Part shown: positions 7,980-16,600 of the stretch, piece by piece
How positions within the stretch are numbered: position 1 is the stretch's first letter
Layout of the letters: every line of letters begins with the position of its first letter
Assembly (NCBI RefSeq): GCF_002366715.1
Contig: NZ_DFBS01000006.1
Location: 1 to 52,528 of the forward strand
DNA from: Halomonas sp. UBA3074
Lineage (GTDB): Bacteria > Pseudomonadota > Gammaproteobacteria > Pseudomonadales > Halomonadaceae
Direction of reading: 5' to 3'
DNA length: 52,528 bases
Position numbers and translations under genes: made by a program
Notes under the pieces: model-generated
Database searches by the model: none
What the model saw: the letters and a program-made list of their open reading frames with translations, nothing else
Told to the model about the DNA's origin: nothing

Positions 7980-9248
7980 TTACTCGCTGGCAACAGCCTT
8001 CACGCACATTTCCAGAATATCCAAGCCTTCCAGCAAATCAGCATCACTAATGGTTAGCGGGCACAGGCATTTAACGACTTCGCCGTCTTGGCCACTGGTC
8101 TCGATCACCAAGCCATGCTCGAAAGCTTTGCTGGTAATCTTGTCTGCGATATCGCCAGAAACAACGTCAATACCGCGCATTAGACCACGGCCACGTTCGG
8201 TAGCCGGCATGCCGCTTTCCGTGAGGAGTGCTGCAAGCTTTTGGAAACGCTCTTCTACAATACGCCCTTTGCGCTGAACATCACGCTCAAAGGTGTCGTT
8301 GGACCAGTATTTTTTCAAAGCGGCCGTGGCGGTCACCATCGCTAAGCTGAAACCACGGAAGGTACCGTTATATTGCCCCGGCTTCCATTGATCCAACTCC
8401 GGGCGCATCAGGACATGGGCGAACGGCAAACCAAAGCCAGAGAGTGACTTCGAGTTGGTGATAATGTCGGGTGTGATGCCCGCATGCTCGAAACTGAAGA
8501 ACTTGCCGGTACGACCACAGCCTGCCTGGATATCGTCGATAATCAGCAGAATATCGTGAGCGCGGCAGATACCTTCCAGGCGCTTAAGCCACTCCAGACC
8601 CGCAACGTTAATACCGCCCTCGCCTTGCACGGTTTCAATAATCACACCGGCAGGTATATCCAAGCCGCCGGATTTATCGCCCAGCAGCTTTTCAAAGTAA
8701 TCGAGCGTGTCGGTGTGCTCGCCCATGTAGCCATCATAGGGTAAAAAGCTAGCGCCCTGAGTGGGTATGCCGCCCGTGGCTTCACGGAACTTACGGTTAC
8801 CGGTCGTCGCCAACGCACCCATGGTTACGCCATGAAAGCCGTTGGTAAACGTGACAATGTTATGGCGGCCTTTCGCCACACGGGCCAAACGTATCGCGGC
8901 TTCAACCGCGTTGGTGCCCGTTGGGCCAGGCAGGTGCACTTTATAGTCGAGCCCGCGTGGCTTGAAGATGACCTCTTCGAGCGTCTCGAGATAGTCACGC
9001 TTGGCATTGGTCCACATGTCCAGCCCATGAACGACACCGTCCGTAGACAGATAGTCAATCATTGCCTGCTTCATGTGCGGGTTGTTGTGGCCGTAATTGA
9101 GGGTGCCCGCGCCGGCGAGGAAATCAATGTACTCACGGCCGTTCTCATCGGTCAGGCGCGCATTTTGCGCCTTGGTAAATACCACCGGAAATGAACGAGA
9201 ATAAGTACGTACATTGGATTCCATGCGTTCAAGCGTCTGGGTCTGCAT
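7980..9248 (-). CDS. ectB: L-2,4-diaminobutyrate--2-oxoglutarate aminotransferase
   Basis: Class III PLP-dependent aminotransferase, 422 aa, that converts aspartate semialdehyde to L-2,4-diaminobutyrate with glutamate as amino donor, the first step of ectoine synthesis. Visible landmarks: ERMESNVRTYSRSFPVVF at the start, substrate-cofactor loop GPTGTNAVEAAIRLAR, the DDIQAGCGRTGKFFSFE segment, and the Schiff-base lysine in TNSKSLSGFGLP. A near-perfect Shine-Dalgarno (AAGGAGGT) lies 5 bases before the ATG, stronger than that of ectA. Located between ectA and ectC on the same strand. Confidence 0.97.
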   Translation of the reverse strand: MQTQTLERMESNVRTYSRSFPVVFTKAQNARLTDENGREYIDFLAGAGTLNYGHNNPHMKQAMIDYLSTDGVVHGLDMWTNAKRDYLETLEEVIFKPRGLDYKVHLPGPTGTNAVEAAIRLARVAKGRHNIVTFTNGFHGVTMGALATTGNRKFREATGGIPTQGASFLPYDGYMGEHTDTLDYFEKLLGDKSGGLDIPAGVIIETVQGEGGINVAGLEWLKRLEGICRAHDILLIIDDIQAGCGRTGKFFSFEHAGITPDIITNSKSLSGFGLPFAHVLMRPELDQWKPGQYNGTFRGFSLAMVTATAALKKYWSNDTFERDVQRKGRIVEERFQKLAALLTESGMPATERGRGLMRGIDVVSGDIADKITSKAFEHGLVIETSGQDGEVVKCLCPLTISDADLLEGLDILEMCVKAVASE

Positions 9249-9350
9249 TGCGACCTCCTTAGTTGATCATTTTGCTATTAGGCGTTTTAGCCCGGCGCAA
9301 CATAAGCGGGAAAACGGCTAGCCATTGCGTTACTAACGCCGTGATAGGTA

Positions 9351-9929
9351 TTAGATGCGGTCGGTTTGGAACGGACCGATACGGACCAGGTTTTCCGGAT
9401 CATGCTCGCCGCCGAGCTGTTCGGTAGAGAAGTATTCGCGGCTATTGAGCGGTGCGTGCCAACGCGCTGCCAAGCGGCGAAACAAGCCCCATGAGGCTAA
9501 GTTGTCTGGGGTGATCGTGGTTTCAAGATGGTGCACGTCATCGAGCTCTGGGCGTGACATGATCGCCTCGACCAAGCGACGCGCTAAACCCGTGCCGCGG
9601 GCTTTTTCACCAACGGCCACCTGCCATAGAAAGTAGGTATCCGGCGCATTGTCTTTTACATAGCCCGATACGAAACCCACGACCTCACCTTCTTCATTGG
9701 TAGCCACTGCACAGGTGTCACGAAACTGCGTGGCTAATAATAGGTAAGCGTAGGCAGAATTGACGTCCAGTGGCGGGCAGGCTTTGATAAGCTCGTAAAC
9801 GCCCCAGCCATCATCCGCATTAGGTTTACGAATAAAAAGCGGCATTTCAGCGTGCCCAACGACCGCATCGGCCACTGTAGGGCGTGCTAAATCAGCAGAG
9901 GGGGTAAACGGTTGTATCGGCGTACTCAT
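9351..9929 (-). CDS. ectA: L-2,4-diaminobutyrate N-gamma-acetyltransferase
   Basis: GNAT-family acetyltransferase, 192 aa, which acetylates the gamma-amino group of 2,4-diaminobutyrate with acetyl-CoA. The N-terminus (PFTPSADLARPTVADAVVGH) and C-terminus (GGEHDPENLVRIGPFQTD) are nearly as in Halomonas elongata EctA from memory. The acetyl-CoA binding motif is VAVGEKARGTGLARRLVEAI. First gene of ectABC, read leftward from a near-consensus promoter. The start codon lacks an obvious Shine-Dalgarno; instead a small inverted repeat sits in the short leader. No ectD (hydroxylase), aspartokinase or ectR lies in this locus. Confidence 0.97.
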   Translation of the reverse strand: MSTPIQPFTPSADLARPTVADAVVGHAEMPLFIRKPNADDGWGVYELIKACPPLDVNSAYAYLLLATQFRDTCAVATNEEGEVVGFVSGYVKDNAPDTYFLWQVAVGEKARGTGLARRLVEAIMSRPELDDVHHLETTITPDNLASWGLFRRLAARWHAPLNSREYFSTEQLGGEHDPENLVRIGPFQTDRI

Positions 9930-9937
9930 AGTTATGC

Positions 9938-9951
9938 TTCGCTGTAGCGAA
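9938..9951. repeat. Inverted repeat in the ectA leader
   Basis: A 6-bp inverted repeat with a 2-base centre (TTCGCT, then AGCGAA, on the minus strand) between the ectA promoter and its start codon, near the predicted transcription start. It could be an operator half-site pair or a small RNA hairpin. Function unproven. Confidence 0.4.
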
Positions 9952-9961
9952 TTTGAGGATC

Positions 9962-9990
9962 ATTATAACAGCTGATTATGAGCAATTCAA
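9962..9990 (-). promoter_or_regulatory. Sigma-70 promoter of ectABC
   Basis: On the minus strand: TTGAAT (-35, 9985-9990), a 17-base spacer, then a perfect TATAAT (-10, 9962-9967). The predicted transcript starts about 25 bases before the ectA ATG. The surroundings are strongly AT-rich. Osmotically induced sigma-70 promoters upstream of ectA are known in Halomonas, which agrees with this placement. Confidence 0.75.
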
Positions 9991-10110
9991 AAATCATATT
10001 ATTCACCACCCTGATTTCCATAATATTTTGTTATGAAAAGACTGTTTTACGCAGCCTGCTCATACCTAAAGGGCCACCGTAACTGTTTTAGAATAGCGCA
10101 ACTTGACGAC

Positions 10111-10140
10111 AAAAAAAGGCGTACCAATGGCACGCCTTTT
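10111..10140 (-). terminator. Rho-independent terminator of gor
   Basis: Hairpin with stem AAAAGGCGT (10114-10122) and ACGCCTTTT (10132-10140), about 25-50 bases past the gor stop. Read on the minus strand it ends in seven T residues. It also insulates the ectA promoter from gor transcription. Confidence 0.85.
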
Positions 10141-10163
10141 CTGGAAATAGAACAGATGGTTAG

Positions 10164-11546
10164 TTAGCGCCGCGTGAGCGCGCGCATGGTGACAAACTCC
10201 TCCGCTCCTGTTGGGTGAATACCCACGGTGCGGTCAAAATCGCGCTTGGTCAGTCCCGCTCTTACCGCAATGGCGATGCCTTGAATGATCTCACCCGCGT
10301 CATCGCCCACCATATGGGCACCAACGACCACATCGGAGGCATCATCTACCACCAATTTCATCAAGGTGCGCTCTTGGCTCCCTGAGAGGGTGTGCTTCAT
10401 GGCGCGGAAGTTAGTGCTGTAAACACGAATATTAGCGTACTTCTCCCGCGCGGCCTCTTCGGAAAGCCCTACCGTACCGATATTGGGATGGCAAAATACC
10501 GCGGTGGGAATGGTAATGTAATCCAACGGCTGAGGAATGGTGTCAGAGAAGTGGATATCCACTAACTGCATCGCTTCCGCCAGGGCCACAGGGGTTAACT
10601 CTGGCCCCACGGTTAAATCACCAAGCGCCAATACGGAAGGCAGCACCGTTTCGAACCGGTCGTTAACCGGAATTTTACCCGCCTCATCCAGCCCCAAACC
10701 TAGGGCCTCAAGCCCTAAATCACGAATATTGGCTTTACGCCCGGTGGCCGCCAACACGACATCGACTTCCATCACCTGCCCATCGGTGAGATGGACGTTG
10801 TAGGCATCCTGGGTGGCTTCGATACGCTCGATGTTGGTATTGAAATGGAGGTTGACCCCTTTTCTCTCCATTTCCGCACAGGTGAACTCGCGCACCTGCT
10901 GATCAAAGCCTTTCAAAAAGAGCTCGCCCCGGTAAATCAGGTGTGTCTCGCTGCCGAGCCCATTAAAGATGCTGGAAAACTCAACGGCGATATAACCGCC
11001 ACCCAGGACGAGAAAGCGCTTGGGAAAGGTGTCCAAATCAAAAATCTGGTTGGAGTCTAAAGCATGCTCACTGCCCGGAAAATCCGGCACCCAGGGCCAA
11101 CCGCCGGTCGCCAGCAGGATTTTTTTAGCGGTTACCGATGAGTCGCCATGCTCGCCACTTAGCGCAACCGTATGCGCATCGGTTAGCCGCGCTCGTGCAT
11201 TCAAGAGCGTTACCCCTGCTCCCTCCAGCATGCGCTGGTAGATACCATTGAGGCGTTTGATTTCACTGATTTTATTGTCACGCAAGGTCGCCCAATCAAA
11301 GCTGGCAGGCCCGGGCAACTGCCAGCCAAAACCGGCGGAATCGTCAAAACTGTCGTGAAAATGGGCCGCGTAAGAGTAAAGTTTTTTTGGCACACACCCT
11401 ACGTTGACACAAGTGCCGCCCAGGTACCTATCTTCGGCAATGGCGACCTTGGCGCCCGTGGCCGCAGCCATGCGGGCTGCACGCACACCACCCGAGCCTG
11501 CACCAATCACCAGGAGGTCATATTCGTATTCAGAAACGTCTGCCAT
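10164..11546 (-). CDS. gor: Glutathione-disulfide reductase
   Basis: FAD-dependent, NADPH-using disulfide oxidoreductase, 460 aa, reducing oxidised glutathione. FAD site DLLVIGAGSGGVRAARMAA at the N-terminus, redox-active disulfide GGTCVNVGCVPKK, NADPH-binding FLVLGGGYIAVEFSSIFNGLG, second FAD motif LALGDLT, and the C-terminal dimer/active-site HPTGAEEFVTMR with the catalytic His. The ATG at 11546 is preceded by CAGGAG; a longer frame to 11609 adds non-homologous residues. Divergent from the carbonic anhydrase gene and followed by its own terminator. Confidence 0.94.
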   Translation of the reverse strand: MADVSEYEYDLLVIGAGSGGVRAARMAAATGAKVAIAEDRYLGGTCVNVGCVPKKLYSYAAHFHDSFDDSAGFGWQLPGPASFDWATLRDNKISEIKRLNGIYQRMLEGAGVTLLNARARLTDAHTVALSGEHGDSSVTAKKILLATGGWPWVPDFPGSEHALDSNQIFDLDTFPKRFLVLGGGYIAVEFSSIFNGLGSETHLIYRGELFLKGFDQQVREFTCAEMERKGVNLHFNTNIERIEATQDAYNVHLTDGQVMEVDVVLAATGRKANIRDLGLEALGLGLDEAGKIPVNDRFETVLPSVLALGDLTVGPELTPVALAEAMQLVDIHFSDTIPQPLDYITIPTAVFCHPNIGTVGLSEEAAREKYANIRVYSTNFRAMKHTLSGSQERTLMKLVVDDASDVVVGAHMVGDDAGEIIQGIAIAVRAGLTKRDFDRTVGIHPTGAEEFVTMRALTRR

Positions 11547-11710
11547 CGTTTGCTCCTGTGGAGTTAAAGTAGGGTTATTGACCTGGCCGCTGAGGGAGGT
11601 TAAAACCATTTGCTGCTATTTTATACTGTCCAATCCTTTATACTTGCCAAGATTTATTATTCTGCTTCTCGATCAGTGGCTTAACTCTATTAAACTTAGC
11701 TGGAGACTTT

Positions 11711-12358
11711 ATGGCTGACCCTATTGCGACGCTACTCGATAACAATCGCGCCTGGGCTGAGCGCATGTGCGAAGAGGATCCCGACTATTTTAAACGTCTC
11801 TCAAGTCAGCAGAACCCCGACTATCTATGGATTGGCTGTTCCGATAGTCGTGTACCTGCCAATCAAATTATTGCGCTGCCACCCGGGGAAGTTTTCGTTC
11901 ATCGTAATGTAGCAAACCTGCTCCACCACACGGATATGAATGCCCTTTCGGTGGTTCAGTATGCCGTGGATGTGCTTAAAGTTAGCCATATCATGATCGT
12001 TGGGCACTATGGTTGTGGCGGCATCAAGGCCGCCATGATGGGCGGCGAATGTGGCGTCGTCGACTATTGGCTGCATTCGGTGCGTGAGCAGTATAATCGT
12101 CATCGCGACACGCTCGGCCACCTTCCTTTGGAAGACCAAATTGACCGTATGTGCGAGCTCAACGTCAAAGCCCAGGTGAACAGTTTATGCCGCACCAAGA
12201 TTCTGCAGCGCGCCTGGCAGCGAGGCCAAGAAATCTCCGTTCACGGCTGGGTTTATGGTTTAAGTGATGGTCGCGTGAAAGACCTTAATTGCACCATCAG
12301 TGGGTTAGAGCAAGTCGAAACGCTTTACCGCATCGATCGCCTACAACCAGGCGATTAA
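11711..12358 (+). CDS. can: Beta-class carbonic anhydrase
   Basis: Reversibly hydrates CO2 to bicarbonate. The 215-aa protein has all beta-class landmarks: CSDSRVPANQI (zinc ligand Cys43, Asp45-Arg47 dyad), EVFVHRNVANL, and GHYGCGGIKAA (zinc ligands His99 and Cys102). The length and the HGWVYGLSDGRV segment fit the Can/YadF type. The ATG follows CTGGAGACTTT, a suitable ribosome site. It shares a 164-base divergent intergenic region with gor. Confidence 0.95.
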   Translation: MADPIATLLDNNRAWAERMCEEDPDYFKRLSSQQNPDYLWIGCSDSRVPANQIIALPPGEVFVHRNVANLLHHTDMNALSVVQYAVDVLKVSHIMIVGHYGCGGIKAAMMGGECGVVDYWLHSVREQYNRHRDTLGHLPLEDQIDRMCELNVKAQVNSLCRTKILQRAWQRGQEISVHGWVYGLSDGRVKDLNCTISGLEQVETLYRIDRLQPGD

Positions 12359-12371
12359 GCCTCATTATTGA

Positions 12372-12405
12372 GCGCCTACCGAGACCTAGTCGTAGCGGTA
12401 GGCGC
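12372..12405. repeat. Inverted repeat at the can / cytochrome c junction
   Basis: A 10-bp perfect inverted repeat (GCGCCTACCG at 12372-12381, CGGTAGGCGC at 12396-12405) between the convergent genes, covering the last codons of the cytochrome gene. It could stop can transcription, but no T-run follows, so a terminator role is uncertain. Confidence 0.5.
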
Positions 12406-12952
12406 GATGGCAGCTCTTACAACTGGCCCCCACCTCAGAAAGCGCTTTGGCCGTCTGGCGGACATCACCCTGCTCAGCGACGTCAACCAACTGGTCGATC
12501 TTCGTTTCAAGATCCGTAAAGCCCGCGGCAAACTCATCCCACTCCTCCCATAGCGTGGAACGCGCGTCCGAACCGCTGCCATGAGTCCCTTTTATAAAAG
12601 CGGGAAGAAGCTGCTGGCCACGGGCACGTTCCTGTAGTTCAGCTAAGCGTGGGGCAGCAGCCTCGACATCTTGATTGTTAACCAAGTCAAAACGTAGTTG
12701 ACGAACCAGGCTTTCAATATCTTTGAGCTCTTGCTGGCGCCACATCACCGCTTCACGTTCGCTGGTGAAGGGTGTATCGCCCACGGACTCAGGCATCTCC
12801 AATGCGCCATGGCTCTCTTCACTACTTTCTACATTACTCTCTTGATTAGCCTCTTCGCCCGCCAAGACCGGCGGCACACAAAGCATTAATGCCAAGCCAG
12901 CGCCCAGTGCGTGACGTTGAAAAGCCCATGTTCGGTGTTCACGCTTCAGCAT
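12386..12952 (-). CDS. Periplasmic class II-type cytochrome c
   Basis: A 188-aa predicted periplasmic haem protein. The N-terminus is a signal peptide (HALGAGLALMLCVPPVLAGE). A charged linker follows, then an alpha-helical domain ending with the haem c attachment motif CKSCH about ten residues from the C-terminus, the layout of cytochrome c' / cytochrome c556 proteins. An Met in the first helix (EAVMWRQQEL) would be a candidate sixth ligand. The ATG at 12952 is chosen because it starts directly at the signal peptide and avoids overlap with msrA. The electron partner is unknown. Confidence 0.82.
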   Translation of the reverse strand: MLKREHRTWAFQRHALGAGLALMLCVPPVLAGEEANQESNVESSEESHGALEMPESVGDTPFTSEREAVMWRQQELKDIESLVRQLRFDLVNNQDVEAAAPRLAELQERARGQQLLPAFIKGTHGSGSDARSTLWEEWDEFAAGFTDLETKIDQLVDVAEQGDVRQTAKALSEVGASCKSCHRAYRYD

Positions 12953-12990
12953 AGTGGCGTCCTGTGGGTGAGCAGGTTCATCATTAGTCG

Positions 12991-13623
12991 TTAGCCTATC
13001 GGGCATGTCACCCCAGTGCCTTTTAAGCCGCAATAGCCATGCGGGTTTTTATCGAGGTACTGCTGATGATAAGCCTCTGCATAATAAAACGTGTCTAGTG
13101 GTTTTATTTCAGTGGTGATTGGGCCCCTGCCCGCTTTGTCGAGCGCCTGCTGATAAGCCGCTGCGCTCTGTTCCGCGGTGGCAAGCTGCGCTTGGGTCGT
13201 GGTGAAAATAGCGGAGCGGTACTGCGAGCCAATGTCGTTACCCTGGCGGTTTCCTTGGGTTGGGTCGTGCTGCTCCCAAAAGACTTGCAGTAGCGACTCA
13301 AGCTCGACCTGCTGAGGGTCGTAAATCACTCTCACGACTTCCGTATGGCCGGTACGGCCCGTGCAGGTCTCTTCATACGTCGGGTTGGGGGTTTCACCAC
13401 CGGCATACCCCGCCGCCGTGACATAAACACCTGGCAACTGCCAGAAAAGGCGCTCGACACCCCAGAAGCAGCCCATGCCCAACACGATCTCCTCGTGCCC
13501 GTCTGGAAACGGCGGATGCAGCGAGTGCCCGCTGATCGTATGGACATCGCTGGTTTTAATCGGGACATCGCGGCCAGGCAGTACCCGGCTGGCACTTGAA
13601 CTAGCACTTGAAAATAGCGACAT
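12991..13623 (-). CDS. msrA: Peptide methionine (S)-S-oxide reductase MsrA
   Basis: Repairs methionine sulfoxide in proteins. The catalytic motif GCFWGVE is present, as are AAGYAGG, NPTYEETCTGRTGHTEVV and the C-terminal GYCGLKGTGVTCP, which carries resolving cysteines. Length (about 210 aa) fits the long gammaproteobacterial MsrA. An ATG at 13638 overlaps the tamB stop as ATGA; the ATG at 13623 has a better ribosome site (GAGG six bases upstream) and gives a typical N-terminus, so I chose it. Either way it is coupled to tamB. There is no signal peptide, so the protein is cytoplasmic. Confidence 0.94.
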   Translation of the reverse strand: MSLFSSASSSASRVLPGRDVPIKTSDVHTISGHSLHPPFPDGHEEIVLGMGCFWGVERLFWQLPGVYVTAAGYAGGETPNPTYEETCTGRTGHTEVVRVIYDPQQVELESLLQVFWEQHDPTQGNRQGNDIGSQYRSAIFTTTQAQLATAEQSAAAYQQALDKAGRGPITTEIKPLDTFYYAEAYHQQYLDKNPHGYCGLKGTGVTCPIG

Positions 13624-13634
13624 ATCGTCCTCGC

Positions 13635-16600
13635 TCATTGCTGCTTTAAGATGGTTGGATCACCGGAACGGGTAAAGGTGTAGATCAAATCCACCGCCTG
13701 ATTGGTACCCGATACGGCCTGAAGATAAAGATTACGCCACAACGTATAGCGTAAGGTTAGTTCTGCAATTGGTGAGAAAATTCCCACACCGTAACTGATT
13801 CTTAAATCGTCAGTCAGTTGGCCGCTGACGGCTACTTGGCTATCGTCGCCTGCGCCGGCGGTGTCGAGGGTTAAATCGTCGATTCCGAAAGCTTCACCTA
13901 TGGAGCCCACGGCACCACCGGTGCGTCCTAATGACATCCCTATCAGCGCCGTGGTGAGCGCGCTGTCCACTCCGCCACCGGAGGAATCCGGTGCGCGGCC
14001 ACGAAGTAAGTAGGAGAGCGCACGCGATTCATCCATCGCTGGCTCAGAAAAGATCATCACATTAGGTGTTTCAGCATTACCGGTGACCCGAAGGCCTGCA
14101 ATGACATCATCTTCGGTCACGTCCGGGTTACGAATGGCCTCGAAGTCGAGAGTAGGTAACCCAGGCGGACCGCTGAAGAGTAGCTCACCGCGACGAATGA
14201 CCAGGTCTTGACCAAACGCCTGGAAGCGGCCATCCACGAGATTGACATCCCCGAACAGCTGCAACGCTCCGCCACTTTGGCGAATTTCCAGCGTGCCCCC
14301 CAATCCTGATTCTAGGCCATAGGCTGAAATCTGCATGTCGCTGCCTAGCGTCAACGTTACCAACACATCAAGCGCCATACCGGTCGCAGCGAGCTCATCG
14401 GAATTACTCGGTTCATCGCCTCTGGCGGCGGCACGCTGGGCCTCGATTTCTGCCTGCCGATCGTCGCGCTCGGTAATGATGACTTCGTCACCACTGGGTG
14501 TGACGGCGGATGACGGCATATCGCCAATTTCAAGCCTTGCCCAGGGCAGGTTGATATCACCTCTGACTTGGAGTCTTTCAGGCGTCACGCGAATGCGAAT
14601 GTCGGGGGCCGCTTCTAGTCGGCCAAACTGCGGCAATACGATCAGGATAGGCTCTTGAACGGCATTAAGATCTACTCCAATTCGCCAATCGTCACCGCTT
14701 GGCCAATAAGCATCCCCGGTAATTTGCAAGCGACCGCGTTCTGCCGCCAGATAACCGTCAATATCGCCCTGTTCTCCGTCGAATGTGACCACCAATTCGC
14801 CCCCCTGCACATCGACAGGAATATCCGGGCCGCTGACTCCGATGCCGCGCAGACCCAGTTGACCCTGCAAGTCGGGCTGAGCGGTTGAGCCGGAAATTTG
14901 CACACTGCCGCTGAGATCACCTTCCAGCCGATCCATTCCTACCAGCATGGGACGATAAGGCTGCAGCGAAACGTCATCTGCACGTAATTCACCACTAAGC
15001 TCGCCAGCGCCGAGAGGATCATTGATCGATAAATTCAGGTTCAAATCACCCGCTTCGGCAAGCGAAAGCGTCACATTGGCATCCGCCTGGGCTTGGTTGG
15101 CTTCGATTTGAGCGTCCAAACTGATTTCAGGCAGTGGCACGGGCTGACCATAGTCATTGATCGCGGTAACGGCGAGTTCACTGAGCACCTGCAGATTCGC
15201 CTGCCATTGTGCTCCCCCTTGCCGCCAGCGAGCGTCAAGATCGGCCGTTGTGTCACCAGCTAGCTGCCACTCTTCGGGTAAAAAGGGCTCCAACATCTCC
15301 ATAGGCACTTCACGTAACGTGAGAATGGCGTTGCCCTGTTGCGCGGACGCGTTGATCGGCTCTTCCGAACACACCACGCCTCCCTGCTCGCGGCGCAGAC
15401 AGAATGGGCTAAGGTTCGCCTGACCGTTAGCGAGGTCATAGCGGAGATCCAAAGGGTCTTCGAGGCGAATATCGCCTGCCTCCGAGTCGACTTCCAGCGG
15501 TGTTAGCCGGGCCTCATATCGCTGACGTTGCTGGTCGAAACGCCCATCGAGGGCAAGCTGCGCGCGGCTTACTACGTTGTCACCCGCTCCCTGAACGTTG
15601 AGTTCAAGACGGTGCGCTGACAGCCTTCCTGCAAGATCGGCGGCCACTGTGGACAGCGCCTGGCCACCAGCATTGACGTTTTGTAGTGCCAGCTGCACGT
15701 CGAGGTTTGGGTCATCGATTCCCTGGACATCGGCATTCAACGTCAGCCTTTCCACACGATTTTCACCGAATCGAATACCATCGCCTTGTAAGTCAGCCAG
15801 CAATTGCGGTTGGTCAAAACTGCCGGTAGCCGCCAGCGTCCACACGATAGTGCCCGCCAAGTCGGGTGAGAGAGTCTGCAGTTGGCGTAGCGCAATGTCG
15901 GCATCGAGCGACATTGCCTGTTCGCTGATTTGTCCCGCTGCTTCCAGCCGGTTATCACCTTGGGTAAACAGCAGCTGGTCAATGTCGACTTCCATATTGC
16001 TGTTGGCGTCCAGCGACGCTTGCAGCGTTAGCGGATAGTCGCGCAACACACCATCAATCGATAGGTTAGGGATGCTGACAGCCCATAGGTCGCCCTGCGG
16101 GCTGGTTTGCTGAGACAAGGAAAATTCAATGTCGCCGTTCAGATTTCCCTCTAACTGGTCCACGAAGTGGGAGGGGTCAAACTGATCCAAACGAACATTG
16201 GCATCGACCTGCAACGGCGCTAACCAGCGAATGGTGCCTTCGCTACGCAAGGCGCTTTCGTCGATCGCCACTGAGAGCGGCTGCCAGCTAAACTGCTCAA
16301 GATCCCCCTCACCGCGAAGGTCAATCTGGGTAGCTGGTACACTGGGGCCTTCGACCGCCATCGCGAGCTGAGCGTTGTAGCTCTCCAGGCTTCCTGATAC
16401 CTGCAAATTTAGATCATCCACCACATAAGGTTCGGTTGCCACGCTCTCTTCGGATGGGTCTGACGCTTCATCCGGGGTGACGGGCAACGGCCACTGAACC
16501 TGATCACTCTGCAGCTGCAGTTGAAATGGCAGCGTGGGTGCTAGCGCATCGATTTGGCCACTTAGCGAAGCATCAACAGCGCCAGAGGCTTCCAACTGAG

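Noticed and set aside
7980..9930. Additional ectoine genes (ectD, ask_ect, ectR) in the cluster
   Set aside because: All open space around ectABC is accounted for by terminators, promoters and unrelated genes; none of these genes is present in the window.
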